From: Microbacterium oxydans
GTDB lineage: Bacteria > Actinomycetota > Actinomycetes > Actinomycetales > Microbacteriaceae
Length of the DNA stretch: 64,000 bases
NCBI RefSeq assembly: GCF_026559675.1
Contig: NZ_CP092891.1
Location: forward strand, 1,674,001-1,738,000
Reading direction: 5' to 3'
Position numbers and translations under genes: made by a program. Position 1 is the stretch's first letter. Each line of letters opens with the position of its first letter. The notes under the pieces were generated by a model. It was not told the DNA's origin and did no database searches. It saw only the letters and a list, made by a program, of their open reading frames with translations. Positions 27,955 through 35,789 of the stretch are shown here, piece after piece.

Positions 27955-30789
27955 TCAGGGGCGGGTGAGCTCCTCCAGCACCTCGATCACGTGGCGGTAG
28001 GGGCGCCCCGTGGCGCGGGTCATCCCGATCTCGCACGTGCGGTTGGCCGAGACGAAGGCGTCGAATCCGCCCCGCTCGCCCTCGGCCGCGGCGATCTCCG
28101 CCGACTCCTGGGCCGTCGCACTGGCGGTGAGCTCGGGATGCAGCATCCCGCGGTCGCCGGCGAACGCGCAGCAGCCCCAGCCCTCGGGGATGAAGACGTC
28201 GTCCGCCACCGCCGCCGCGATCGCGGTCAGTGCGCCCGTCGCTCCCAGCGCGGTCGTGGAGCAGGTCGGGTGCACGGCCACGGTCGGGAGCTTCTCCGTG
28301 ACGCTCAGGCGCGGCAGCACCTCGCGGGCGACGAAGGTGGTGGCGTCCTCGATCCGCAGGCCCCGGTAATTCGGGTTCTTCGCCACCGACTGGGCGAGCA
28401 TCACGTCGAGGCCCTCGGTGCAGGATGCGGCGTCGCACACCACGGGGAGCTCGCCGTGGCGGCTGGCCTCCCACAGCGAATCGAGCACCCGGTCCGACAT
28501 GAGCCGGTAGCCGTCGAGGTGCCCCTTCGACTTCCACGGGGTCCCGCAGCAGAGACCGCCGTTCTCCTCGGGGATCACGACCGGGATCCCTGCGCGGTCC
28601 AGGAGGTCGCGCAGCGCATCGCGGGATCCCCGGCCCTCGTCCTCCGCACCGAACATCGTGCCGATGCAGGCGCCGAAGAAGACCGCCTGGGCGTCGGCGG
28701 GCGCATCGGGCCGCGGGGGCTTGGAGCCGCCGCGGGGGAGCCCGCCGTCATAGAGCGGGACGGTGTCGGCGCCGAGTATGGCCCGGCCGACCTGCGTCAC
28801 TCCGCGCACCAGCGGCGCGGGAAGGGCGTCGGCCACGGTCAGCGCCACGCCGCCGGCACGGGTCACGGTGCTCCAGTGCTTCGCCGCCGTCCCCCAGAGT
28901 GCGCCCTCGACCGCGTTCGTCTGCTCGGCTCGCAGCCGGCGCACGAGGTCGCCGGTGTTGATGTCGACCGGGCACGCGACACCGCACATGCCGTCCACGG
29001 CGCAGGTCTGCACGCCGTCGTAGTCGTAGTCCTTCTGCAGGTCGCGCAGCAGCTCGGTGTCGCCCTGCTCCTCGGCCCACGCCATGTCGCGGCGGATCAC
29101 GATGCGCTGACGCGGTGTGAGCGTGATGCTCTTGCTCGGGCACGTGGGTTCGCAGTAGCCACACTCGACGCAACGGTCGACCTCGCTCTCGACCGTCGGC
29201 ACCCGCTTGAGGTCGTGCAGGTACGAGTCGGGGTCGTCCGAGAGGACCACACCGGGGTTGAGGATGCCGTCGGGGTCGAGCAGGCCCTTGATCTCCCACA
29301 TCATGTCGGTGAGCTCGTCGCCGTACTGCCGACGCACGAAGGGCGCCATGATGCGACCGGTGCCGTGCTCGGCCTTGAGGGATCCCTGCTGGGAGAGGAC
29401 CAGGTCGACCAGGTCGTCCGTGAACCTCCGGTAGCGTGCCACGCTGTCGGCGTCGTCGAAGCGCTCGTTGAGGAGGAAGTGGACGTTGCCGTCCTTCGCG
29501 TGGCCGAAGATGACCGAGCCCTCGTAGCCATGCTCGGCGAACAGCTCGATCAGCCGTTCGCAGGTCGCGAGCAGACGCGGGACGGGGACGACGATGTCCT
29601 CCAGCAGCGCGGTCGTCCCCGACGGGCGTGCTCCGGCCACGGCGGTGTAGAGGCCCTTGCGCACATGCCACAGGGCGGCGCGCTCGGCGGCGTCGGTCGT
29701 GAGCCGCGGAGCGACAGCGAGGGGCAGTGCCTCGAAGTGCGCCTGCGCACCGGCGCTCGCGTCCGCGAGCGCATCGGCGTCGGCGGCATGCACCTCGACG
29801 AGAAGCGCGGCGTGCCCCTGCACCTCGATCTCGGCGATGGCGGCCGGCACGTCGCTGAGCCCCTGCGCGACGCGGAGCGATGCGGCATCCATCAGCTCGA
29901 TGGTCGCGAGACCCAGACGGGTGAGGTCGGGCAGTGCGGTCATCGCGGCGGAGAGGGTCTCGAACACCAGCAGGCCGGTCGCGATCGCCGGTCGCACCTC
30001 GATCGTCCGGAACCGGGCTTCCGCGACGAACGCGAGCGTTCCCTCGGACCCGATGACGAGGTGCTCGAGGATGCGCACCGGCTCGTCGAAGTCGAGGAGG
30101 GCGTTGAGCCCGTAGCCCATCGTGTTCTTCATCGAGAACTGCTGGCGGAGGAACGCGACGTGCTCGGGCGAGGCGAGCAGGCGTGCGCGGAGGGCCAGGA
30201 GCCCTTCGGCGATCGCGGGCTCGGCGGCGCGCAGCACGGCATCCGCATCGGGCCGACCGGTGTCGAGGATCGTGCCGCTCGGGAGCACGAGCGTCATCGA
30301 CTCGATCGTCTGATAGGAGTTCTCGGTGATGCCGCAGGCCATGCCGCTGGAGTTGTTGGCCACGACGCCGCCAATCGTGCAGGCGATCTCGCTCGCGGGG
30401 TCGGGTCCGAGCTTGCGACGATGGCGGGTCAGGCGGGTGTTGACCTGACGCACGGTCGCGCCCGGGCCGACCCGGACGAAGGCACCGTCCTCTTCGACGC
30501 GGATGTCGCGGAAGTTGCTCCGCGTGTCGACCAGGATGTCTCCGCTGACGCTCTGGCCGGAGAGGCTGGTGCCACCGGAGCGGAAGGTGAGGGTGCGTCC
30601 GGCCGCGCGGACCGCTCCGAAGGCACGGGCGACGCCCTCGGCGTCCGCGGGGGAGAGCACCGCGTCCGGGATCAGGAGGTAATGGGACGCATCGTGGGCG
30701 CGTGCGAAGCGGTCGATGGATCGGGAGTGCACCTGCGTCGTCGAGCCCAGCAGTGCGGGGTCGAGTGGTTCGGCGAGTGTGGTCGGCAC
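27955..30789 (-). CDS. FAD-linked/Fe-S dehydrogenase, D-lactate-dehydrogenase type fusion
   Basis: A 944-residue protein that fuses two modules. Residues to about 500 form a GlcD/VAO-type FAD domain (FRSGGTSLSGQSVSGDILVD, then GGVVANNSSGMACG and KNTMGYGLNALLDF). Two ferredoxin-type clusters follow: CVECGYCEPTCPS and CAVDGMCGVACPV. The C-terminus holds two cysteine-rich CCG-type domains (NGGLCCGTPWKSKG, EGWGCCAFAGDRGM). The closest functions are D-lactate or D-2-hydroxyacid dehydrogenases that feed electrons to the quinone pool. The start is GTG 30789 with GGAG upstream. A divergent GntR gene with an FCD domain fits lactate-responsive control. Confidence 0.88.
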   Translation of the reverse strand: MPTTLAEPLDPALLGSTTQVHSRSIDRFARAHDASHYLLIPDAVLSPADAEGVARAFGAVRAAGRTLTFRSGGTSLSGQSVSGDILVDTRSNFRDIRVEEDGAFVRVGPGATVRQVNTRLTRHRRKLGPDPASEIACTIGGVVANNSSGMACGITENSYQTIESMTLVLPSGTILDTGRPDADAVLRAAEPAIAEGLLALRARLLASPEHVAFLRQQFSMKNTMGYGLNALLDFDEPVRILEHLVIGSEGTLAFVAEARFRTIEVRPAIATGLLVFETLSAAMTALPDLTRLGLATIELMDAASLRVAQGLSDVPAAIAEIEVQGHAALLVEVHAADADALADASAGAQAHFEALPLAVAPRLTTDAAERAALWHVRKGLYTAVAGARPSGTTALLEDIVVPVPRLLATCERLIELFAEHGYEGSVIFGHAKDGNVHFLLNERFDDADSVARYRRFTDDLVDLVLSQQGSLKAEHGTGRIMAPFVRRQYGDELTDMMWEIKGLLDPDGILNPGVVLSDDPDSYLHDLKRVPTVESEVDRCVECGYCEPTCPSKSITLTPRQRIVIRRDMAWAEEQGDTELLRDLQKDYDYDGVQTCAVDGMCGVACPVDINTGDLVRRLRAEQTNAVEGALWGTAAKHWSTVTRAGGVALTVADALPAPLVRGVTQVGRAILGADTVPLYDGGLPRGGSKPPRPDAPADAQAVFFGACIGTMFGAEDEGRGSRDALRDLLDRAGIPVVIPEENGGLCCGTPWKSKGHLDGYRLMSDRVLDSLWEASRHGELPVVCDAASCTEGLDVMLAQSVAKNPNYRGLRIEDATTFVAREVLPRLSVTEKLPTVAVHPTCSTTALGATGALTAIAAAVADDVFIPEGWGCCAFAGDRGMLHPELTASATAQESAEIAAAEGERGGFDAFVSANRTCEIGMTRATGRPYRHVIEVLEELTRP

Positions 30790-30814
30790 GGTGCTCCTCT
30801 GCTCCGTCGAAAGA

Positions 30815-30825
30815 TTGTCTGACAA
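30815..30825. promoter_or_regulatory. Candidate operator for the FCD-GntR regulator
   Basis: TTGTCTGACAA is a perfect palindrome about a central T and exactly fits the FadR-subfamily rule TNGTNNNACNA known from LldR-type operators. It lies 26 bp upstream of the dehydrogenase start and 38 bp from the regulator start. Confidence 0.7.
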
Positions 30826-30850
30826 GTGTACCGAGATCGCACGGCTTCGA

Positions 30851-30856
30851 TAGGCT
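30851..30856 (+). promoter_or_regulatory. -10 element of leaderless GntR/FCD gene
   Basis: TAGGCT, 6 nt before the ATG at 30863. Confidence 0.55.
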
Positions 30857-30862
30857 GACCGC

Positions 30863-31525
30863 ATGACCACGACCACGGACGCACCGCTGGGGATCGTCGG
30901 CGTGGTGGATGCCGTCACGGCACAGCTGCGCGGACGCATCCTCCGCGGCGACATCCGCTCGGGCACTCCGCTCACGGAGGCTGCGGTGTCGCAGACCTTC
31001 GGCGTGGCGCGACCCAGCGCGAAAGCGGCCATCGAGCAGCTCGTCGCCGCGGGGCTCCTGGTCCGCACCGCTCATCGGAGCGCGCGCGTCGTGGCGATCG
31101 ACCCGGCCACCGTGCGGGACGTCTATCGCACGCGGGCGCGACTGGAGAGTGCGGCCCTGCGCGACCTCGCCGTCGACGGAACCGTGCCGCAGGCGGCGCT
31201 CGACGCGAACGCCGAGATCCTCGCGATGCCGCCGGGGCCGGACCCGGCGACCGTCGACCCCGACCTCCGGTTCCACACCGCCCTGATCGACGCGCTCGAG
31301 AGCGAGCGGACGGGACGGATGTACCGGAGCGTTCTCGACGAGGTGCGGCTGTGCATGGCGCAGGTGCAGGGACGGCAGCTGCTGGACGCCGCCGAGATCG
31401 CCGCCCAGCACGCCGAAATCCTCGACGCCGTCGCCTCCGGAGACGCCGATCGCGCGGCCGCTCTCCTCGACGCGCACCTCTCCTCCGCGGAGGAGAGGCT
31501 GGTGGCCGCGCTCGACGCCGACTAG
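30863..31525 (+). CDS. GntR-family regulator, FCD domain (LldR/FadR-like)
   Basis: A 220-residue regulator. The GntR winged helix is RGDIRSGTPLTEAAVSQTFGVARPSAKAAIEQLVAAGLL. The C-terminal all-helical FCD domain (RTRARLESAALRDLAV, then DLRFHTALIDALESERT, then EHAEIL-like AQHAEILDAVASGDADRAAALLDAHL) binds a small organic acid through a metal. It is divergent from the D-lactate-type dehydrogenase, with a perfect palindromic operator between them, so it probably represses that gene until its substrate is present. Confidence 0.9.
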   Translation: MTTTTDAPLGIVGVVDAVTAQLRGRILRGDIRSGTPLTEAAVSQTFGVARPSAKAAIEQLVAAGLLVRTAHRSARVVAIDPATVRDVYRTRARLESAALRDLAVDGTVPQAALDANAEILAMPPGPDPATVDPDLRFHTALIDALESERTGRMYRSVLDEVRLCMAQVQGRQLLDAAEIAAQHAEILDAVASGDADRAAALLDAHLSSAEERLVAALDAD

Positions 31526-31538
31526 CGCCGCAGCCGGG

Positions 31539-32480
31539 TCACTCGGCCGGGGCGTCCTCGACCACGAGCGGCGGCTCGACGGAGTCGGCCCAGACCGGCG
31601 CGGGAAGGACGGTGTCGACCTGTCCGGCCTGGATCTGGCGGAGCGCCTCGGTGATCTCCTCGTCGTTCTCCGGCACCGGCAGGTCGCAGGCGCGCAGCTC
31701 CGAGGCGAACTGGAGCGTCAGTCGGGTCTTGCCGGCCTCGACGGCCTGAGCGGTCGTGCCGGTGATGATCTCGCTGCCGGTCTGGATCGCCGAGACCTCA
31801 TCGCAGACGTGATAGACCTTGCCGCCCTCGACCCAGACCACCTGGTCCTTGCCGAGGAGCTGGATGACCGCGGACTGGTCGGCGGTGTACTGCTCGACGG
31901 ACGACGGCGCGAAGTCGATGCCGACGATGGCGGCGAGTGCGGCGAGGACGACGCCCACGATGCCGGCGGTCGTCTTCTGCCCCTTCGACATGTCCTTGTT
32001 CAGGAAGATCAGGATGACCAGCGGAAGGAACGCCACGATGGCGATGATCGCACCGAGCTGGTTCTGCACGAAGAACCGCACCTTGTCGGACTTGCGCGCC
32101 GGATCCAGGCGGTTCGCCTTCTTCCACAGCACCGACCCGGTGATCGACAGGGCCGCGATCACGACGAGCAGCACGAGGAGGGCGATGAAGGCCCACTGCG
32201 GGAACTGTGCCGAGACGCCGTGCTCCTCCAGGAGACCGGTGTCGGGGTTGCGCAGCAGTTCGCCGTCCTCGCCGACGAAGACGCGCTGACGCAGGAGCCA
32301 GAAGATGCCGACGCCCTCGCCGATGATCGCGACGGCCCAGAGCACGGCGGCGATCCAGCGGAAGCGCGTCGCCGTGGCCTTGGCTTCCGGGGTCGGGACC
32401 CAGCCGGCAGGCGGTTCGACGTTCGCGTCGTCCTTCACGGACGGCTCGACGCCGGCGTTCGTCTTGTCGCTCTCGGCCAC
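31539..32480 (-). CDS. Membrane protein of unknown function
   Basis: A 313-residue protein starting at GTG 32480 (GGGAG upstream). After an acidic N-terminus of about 45 residues there are four hydrophobic segments: AAVLWAVAIIGEGVGIFWLL, FIALLVLLVVIAALSITG, IIAIVAFLPLVILIFL and AGIVGVVLAALAAIVGI. The C-terminal 130 residues form a soluble, probably extracytoplasmic, domain with VYHVCDEVSAI and ELRACDL, two Cys that could pair. I do not recognise the family. It ends 13 bp from the GntR gene and converges on it. Confidence 0.75.
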   Translation of the reverse strand: MAESDKTNAGVEPSVKDDANVEPPAGWVPTPEAKATATRFRWIAAVLWAVAIIGEGVGIFWLLRQRVFVGEDGELLRNPDTGLLEEHGVSAQFPQWAFIALLVLLVVIAALSITGSVLWKKANRLDPARKSDKVRFFVQNQLGAIIAIVAFLPLVILIFLNKDMSKGQKTTAGIVGVVLAALAAIVGIDFAPSSVEQYTADQSAVIQLLGKDQVVWVEGGKVYHVCDEVSAIQTGSEIITGTTAQAVEAGKTRLTLQFASELRACDLPVPENDEEITEALRQIQAGQVDTVLPAPVWADSVEPPLVVEDAPAE

Positions 32481-32551
32481 GGTGCTCCCTTTCCGTCCGA
32501 TGCCCGCCGATCCGGCTGAAGGCAACCCCGAGCCTAGTGGACCGGGTGTCC

Positions 32552-32557
32552 TACGCT
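32552..32557 (+). promoter_or_regulatory. -10 element of leaderless two-gene unit
   Basis: TACGCT, 6 nt before the ATG at 32564. Confidence 0.45.
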
Positions 32558-32563
32558 GGGGAC

Positions 32564-33028
32564 ATGACTTCCGATTCCGACGACGCCCTCAGCTGGGACG
32601 GCGACGACGCGACTCCGCCCCAGGATCCCGCTCTTCCGCGCGGCTGGAACGCCGTCGGCAAGGGCAGCGGCGAGGTCGGCACGATCGAGGACGACGGCAC
32701 CGTGACCGCCGCCCACCCGGAGGAGCCGGCGGGCCTGAGCACCCCGATGCTGCTGATCGTCGGCGTGATCGGGGGCGTCTACCTCCTCTACACGATCGGC
32801 TGGATCGTCGGAGGGCTGCGGCTGCAGCCGCTCGCCTCGTTCCTCGTGTCCGACGTCATGTTCCTGCCCTGGTTCGTGCTGGCGATCGCCGCACCGGCCC
32901 TGTGGTTCCTCGCCAGCTGGGTGCTCACGCGGGGGAGAGCCTCCTGGATCCGGGTCTCCGTCCTGCTCGCCGGGGTGGTCCTCCTCGTCCCGTGGCCCTT
33001 CGTCACCGTGGGGGTGATCGGATCATGA
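32564..33028 (+). CDS. Membrane protein of unknown function
   Basis: A 154-residue protein. The first 60 residues are acidic and polar (SDDALSWDGDDATPP, then GWNAVGKGSGEVG). Three hydrophobic segments follow (MLLIVGVIGGVYLLYTIGWIV, then PWFVLAIAAPALWFLASWVL, then VSVLLAGVVLLVPW). Many actinobacteria carry similar proteins, but I know no function. Its stop overlaps the next start as ATGA, and the two are probably made together, perhaps as a membrane complex. The start 6 nt after TACGCT suggests a leaderless transcript. Confidence 0.75.
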   Translation: MTSDSDDALSWDGDDATPPQDPALPRGWNAVGKGSGEVGTIEDDGTVTAAHPEEPAGLSTPMLLIVGVIGGVYLLYTIGWIVGGLRLQPLASFLVSDVMFLPWFVLAIAAPALWFLASWVLTRGRASWIRVSVLLAGVVLLVPWPFVTVGVIGS

Positions 33029-33360
33029 GCGAGTCGTCGACCGCTCCTCAGGTCTCCGCGGGTTCGCCGCGCTGGCTCGTCGGTCTCGTCATCGGGCTGG
33101 CGGGACTCTTCTACGCCTACGCGGTGTGGAACGCCGTCGCTCACCTCATCACGATGGCGCAGACCGGACTGACCGGCGGCGGGTGGGCGACGCTGCTGTT
33201 CGGTGTCGCGTTCCCCGCCATCGTGTTCGCGTTCGCCTACGTGATCGGCCGCCGTCGCAGGGTGGGCGAGCTCGCACTGGTGTTCCTCGCCGGCCTCGGC
33301 ATCGTCGCAGTGTTCTGGATGAGCCTGATCGCGCTCAGCCTGACGATGCCCAGCGCCTGA
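33025..33360 (+). CDS. Small membrane protein, coupled to the preceding gene
   Basis: A 111-residue protein with three predicted helices (WLVGLVIGLAGLFYAYAVW, then WATLLFGVAFPAIVFAFAYVI, then LALVFLAGLGIVAVFWMSL) joined by a basic loop GRRRRVGE. ATGA overlap with the preceding membrane gene suggests translational coupling and joint function. No family recognised. serA begins 124 bp downstream with its own TAGAGT -10 at 33403-33408. Confidence 0.72.
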   Translation: MSESSTAPQVSAGSPRWLVGLVIGLAGLFYAYAVWNAVAHLITMAQTGLTGGGWATLLFGVAFPAIVFAFAYVIGRRRRVGELALVFLAGLGIVAVFWMSLIALSLTMPSA

Positions 33361-33483
33361 GTCGTACACGGTCACACGGCACGGAGGGCCTCGGGCGCTC
33401 GGGTAGAGTTGACGCGATCGCGCCCCCATGGTGTGCGGCGCATCGGCCCCTCCCGCCTGCCGCGCTGCCCCGAAGGATCCACT

Positions 33484-35088
33484 GTGCCGAAGCCTGTCGT
33501 GCTCATCGCCGAAGTACTCTCTCCCGCCACGATCGAGGCCCTCGGCCCCGACTTCGACGTCCGTGACGTCGATGGCACCGACCGCGAGGCGCTCTTCGCC
33601 GCGCTGGCCGACGCCGACGCGGTGCTCGTCCGCTCGGCGACGCGCATCGACGAGGAGGCGCTGACCCACGCGCCGAAGCTGAAGGTCGTCGCGCGTGCGG
33701 GTGTCGGCCTCGACAACGTCGACATCAAGGCCGCCACGGCCGCCGGCGTCATGGTCGTGAACGCGCCGACCTCGAACATCGTCTCGGCCGCCGAGCTCAC
33801 GGTCGGTCACATCCTGAGCCTCGCCCGTCGCATCCCGGCCGCGCACGCGTCGCTGTCGGCCGGTGCCTGGAAGCGCAGCTCCTTCACCGGTGCCGAGCTG
33901 TTCGAGAAGACGGTCGGCATCGTCGGCCTCGGCCGTATCGGCGCGCTGGTCGCCGCCCGCCTCGCCGCGTTCGACATGCGCGTCGTCGCGTACGACCCCT
34001 ACGTGACCTCCGCCCGTGCGCAGCAGCTCGGCGTGCAGCTGCTCTCGCTCGACGAGCTCGTCGCCGAGTCGGACTTCCTCACGATCCACATGCCGAAGAC
34101 GCCGGAGACCACCGGCATGATCGGCGCCGAGCAGTTCAAGGCCATGAAGCCGACCGCGTTCGTCGTGAACGTGGCCCGCGGCGGCCTGATCGACGAGGAG
34201 GCGCTGCACGCGGCGCTCGTCGCCGGCGAGATCGCCGGGGCTGGACTCGACGTCTTCACGTCGGAGCCTCCCGCCGAGGGCGGCACCGCTCGTCCGCTCC
34301 TCGAGCTGCCCAACGTCGTCGTCACCCCGCACCTCGGTGCGAGCACCGAGGAAGCCCAGGAGAAGGCCGGCGTCTCGGTCGCCCGCTCCGTGCGTCTGGC
34401 CCTCGGCGGCGACCTGGTTCCCGACGCGGTCAACGTGGCCGGCGGTGTGATCGACCCCTACGTGCGCCCGGGCATCTCCCTGGTCGAGAAGCTCGGTCAG
34501 ATCTTCGCCGCCCTCGCCACGTCGCCGCTCACGAGCCTCGACGTCGAGGTGCACGGCGAGCTCAACGAGTACGACGTGAGCGTGCTCAAGCTGGCGGCGC
34601 TCAAGGGCGTCTTCACGAACATCGTCAGCGAGACGGTGTCGTACGTGAACGCGCCGCTGCTGGCCGAACAGCGCGGCATCGCGGTGCGCCTGATCAAGGA
34701 CGACGTCAGCGACGAGTACCGCAACGTCATCACCCTCACCGGTGCCCTCTCCGACGGCACCCAGCTCTCCGTGTCCGGCACGCTCACCGGTCCGAAGCAG
34801 TCCGAGAAGCTGGTGGGCATCAACGACCACGCGCTCGAGCTGCCGATCGAGAAGCACCACGTCGTGATGCTCTACACCGACCGCCCCGGCATCGTGGCGG
34901 TCTACGGACAGAAGTTCGGCGAGGCCGGGATCAACATCGCCGGCATGCAGATCGCCCGTCAGGCCGCCGGTGCCCAGGCCCTCAGCGTGCTGACGCTGGA
35001 CTCGCCGGTCTCCGACGAGCTGCTCGACGACGTGCGCGACGCGATCGACGCCGACCTGTTCCGTCAGATCGAGATCACCGAGGTCTGA
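33484..35088 (+). CDS. serA: D-3-phosphoglycerate dehydrogenase
   Basis: A 534-residue, long-form SerA that starts serine synthesis by oxidising 3-phosphoglycerate with NAD. The substrate domain has VARAGVGLDNVDI, the NAD fold VGIVGLGRIGALVAARL, and catalysis residues in NVARGGLIDEEAL and TPHLGASTEEAQ. After residue 310 come an intervening ASB-type domain and a C-terminal ACT domain (MLYTDRPGIVAVYGQKFGEAGINIAGMQI) that binds serine for feedback in related enzymes. GTG start with AAGGA upstream. A perfect terminator follows. Confidence 0.96.
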   Translation: MPKPVVLIAEVLSPATIEALGPDFDVRDVDGTDREALFAALADADAVLVRSATRIDEEALTHAPKLKVVARAGVGLDNVDIKAATAAGVMVVNAPTSNIVSAAELTVGHILSLARRIPAAHASLSAGAWKRSSFTGAELFEKTVGIVGLGRIGALVAARLAAFDMRVVAYDPYVTSARAQQLGVQLLSLDELVAESDFLTIHMPKTPETTGMIGAEQFKAMKPTAFVVNVARGGLIDEEALHAALVAGEIAGAGLDVFTSEPPAEGGTARPLLELPNVVVTPHLGASTEEAQEKAGVSVARSVRLALGGDLVPDAVNVAGGVIDPYVRPGISLVEKLGQIFAALATSPLTSLDVEVHGELNEYDVSVLKLAALKGVFTNIVSETVSYVNAPLLAEQRGIAVRLIKDDVSDEYRNVITLTGALSDGTQLSVSGTLTGPKQSEKLVGINDHALELPIEKHHVVMLYTDRPGIVAVYGQKFGEAGINIAGMQIARQAAGAQALSVLTLDSPVSDELLDDVRDAIDADLFRQIEITEV

Positions 35089-35103
35089 TCCGCAGCCATA
35101 CCG

Positions 35104-35138
35104 AGAGAGGGCGGGAGCGCGAAGCTCCCGCCCTCTCT
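35104..35138. terminator. Bidirectional intrinsic terminator after serA
   Basis: AGAGAGGGCGGGAGC pairs perfectly with GCTCCCGCCCTCTCT over 15 bp with a GCGAA loop, between convergent serA and the TetR gene. Confidence 0.9.
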
Positions 35139-35151
35139 GCGTGTCCGGCGG

Positions 35152-35694
35152 TCAGGCCGTCGCGCGGAGCACGAGGGCGATCAGCTCGGCGAGCTCCTCG
35201 CTGCGGGGGACCAGCCGCTCCGGTCCGTGCACGTCGAGCGAGTTGTTGAAGTAGAGCCCGTCGCTGACCAGCATGACGAGGTCGAGGCTCGCGGTGTCGC
35301 GCACGTGCGGGCGGATCGTCTCGGCCCAGCGCCGTCGGGTGTCGCGGAGCATGTCGGCGGCGGGGATCGAGCCGCCCTGGGCGAGCCGGGTCGCGGCGAT
35401 CAGGGCGCGGTCCAGCGCGTCGTCCTCCATCACGGACGTGCGCACGTAGTAGGCGACCGGGCCCTCGTCCGCGGCTGCCATCCGCTCCAGGTCCAGCGTC
35501 GTCAGGTCGTCCAGGCGGGCGAGGAGTCCGGCTTCGAGGTCGTCCTTCGAGCCGAAGTGATAGAGCAGTCCGCCCTTGGAGACGCCCGCCGCCTTGGCCG
35601 TCGCGTCGAGCGTCGCCGCCCGTTCCCCGTCGGCGATGAGGATCTCTTCGAAGGCGTCGAGCACCTTCTCGCGAGCGAGGGGAGGTCGGGGCAT
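35152..35694 (-). CDS. TetR-family transcriptional regulator
   Basis: A 180-residue repressor. The helix-turn-helix is in TLDATAKAAGVSKGGLLYHFGSKDDLE (GGLLYHF recognition helix). The start is ATG 35694 with GAGGA 7 nt upstream. The C-terminal ligand domain ends with VMLVSDGLYFNNSLDVHG. It is divergent from a DHA2 efflux transporter, the standard layout for a drug-responsive repressor. A near-palindromic site lies in the intergenic region. Confidence 0.9.
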   Translation of the reverse strand: MPRPPLAREKVLDAFEEILIADGERAATLDATAKAAGVSKGGLLYHFGSKDDLEAGLLARLDDLTTLDLERMAAADEGPVAYYVRTSVMEDDALDRALIAATRLAQGGSIPAADMLRDTRRRWAETIRPHVRDTASLDLVMLVSDGLYFNNSLDVHGPERLVPRSEELAELIALVLRATA

Positions 35695-35738
35695 CGTGGA
35701 TCCTCTGCACAGGGGACAGGTGGGAATTCTGTTACTAT

Positions 35739-35752
35739 ACCATCCGGACGGT
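35739..35752. promoter_or_regulatory. Candidate TetR operator between tetR-type and DHA2 genes
   Basis: ACCATCCGGACGGT reads as an inverted repeat around TCCGGA with a single mismatched pair. It lies immediately downstream of a TACTAT/TATACC -10-like stretch (35733-35741) of the efflux gene. Confidence 0.5.
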
Positions 35753-35789
35753 TCACTAACCGCGCCATCACGATCCTGAGAGGTGTTCC

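Noticed and set aside
27991..30822. Plus-strand open frame opposite the Fe-S dehydrogenase
   Set aside because: The minus strand contains clear FAD and Fe-S motifs. The plus-strand product is Gly/Arg/Val-rich without a recognisable fold.
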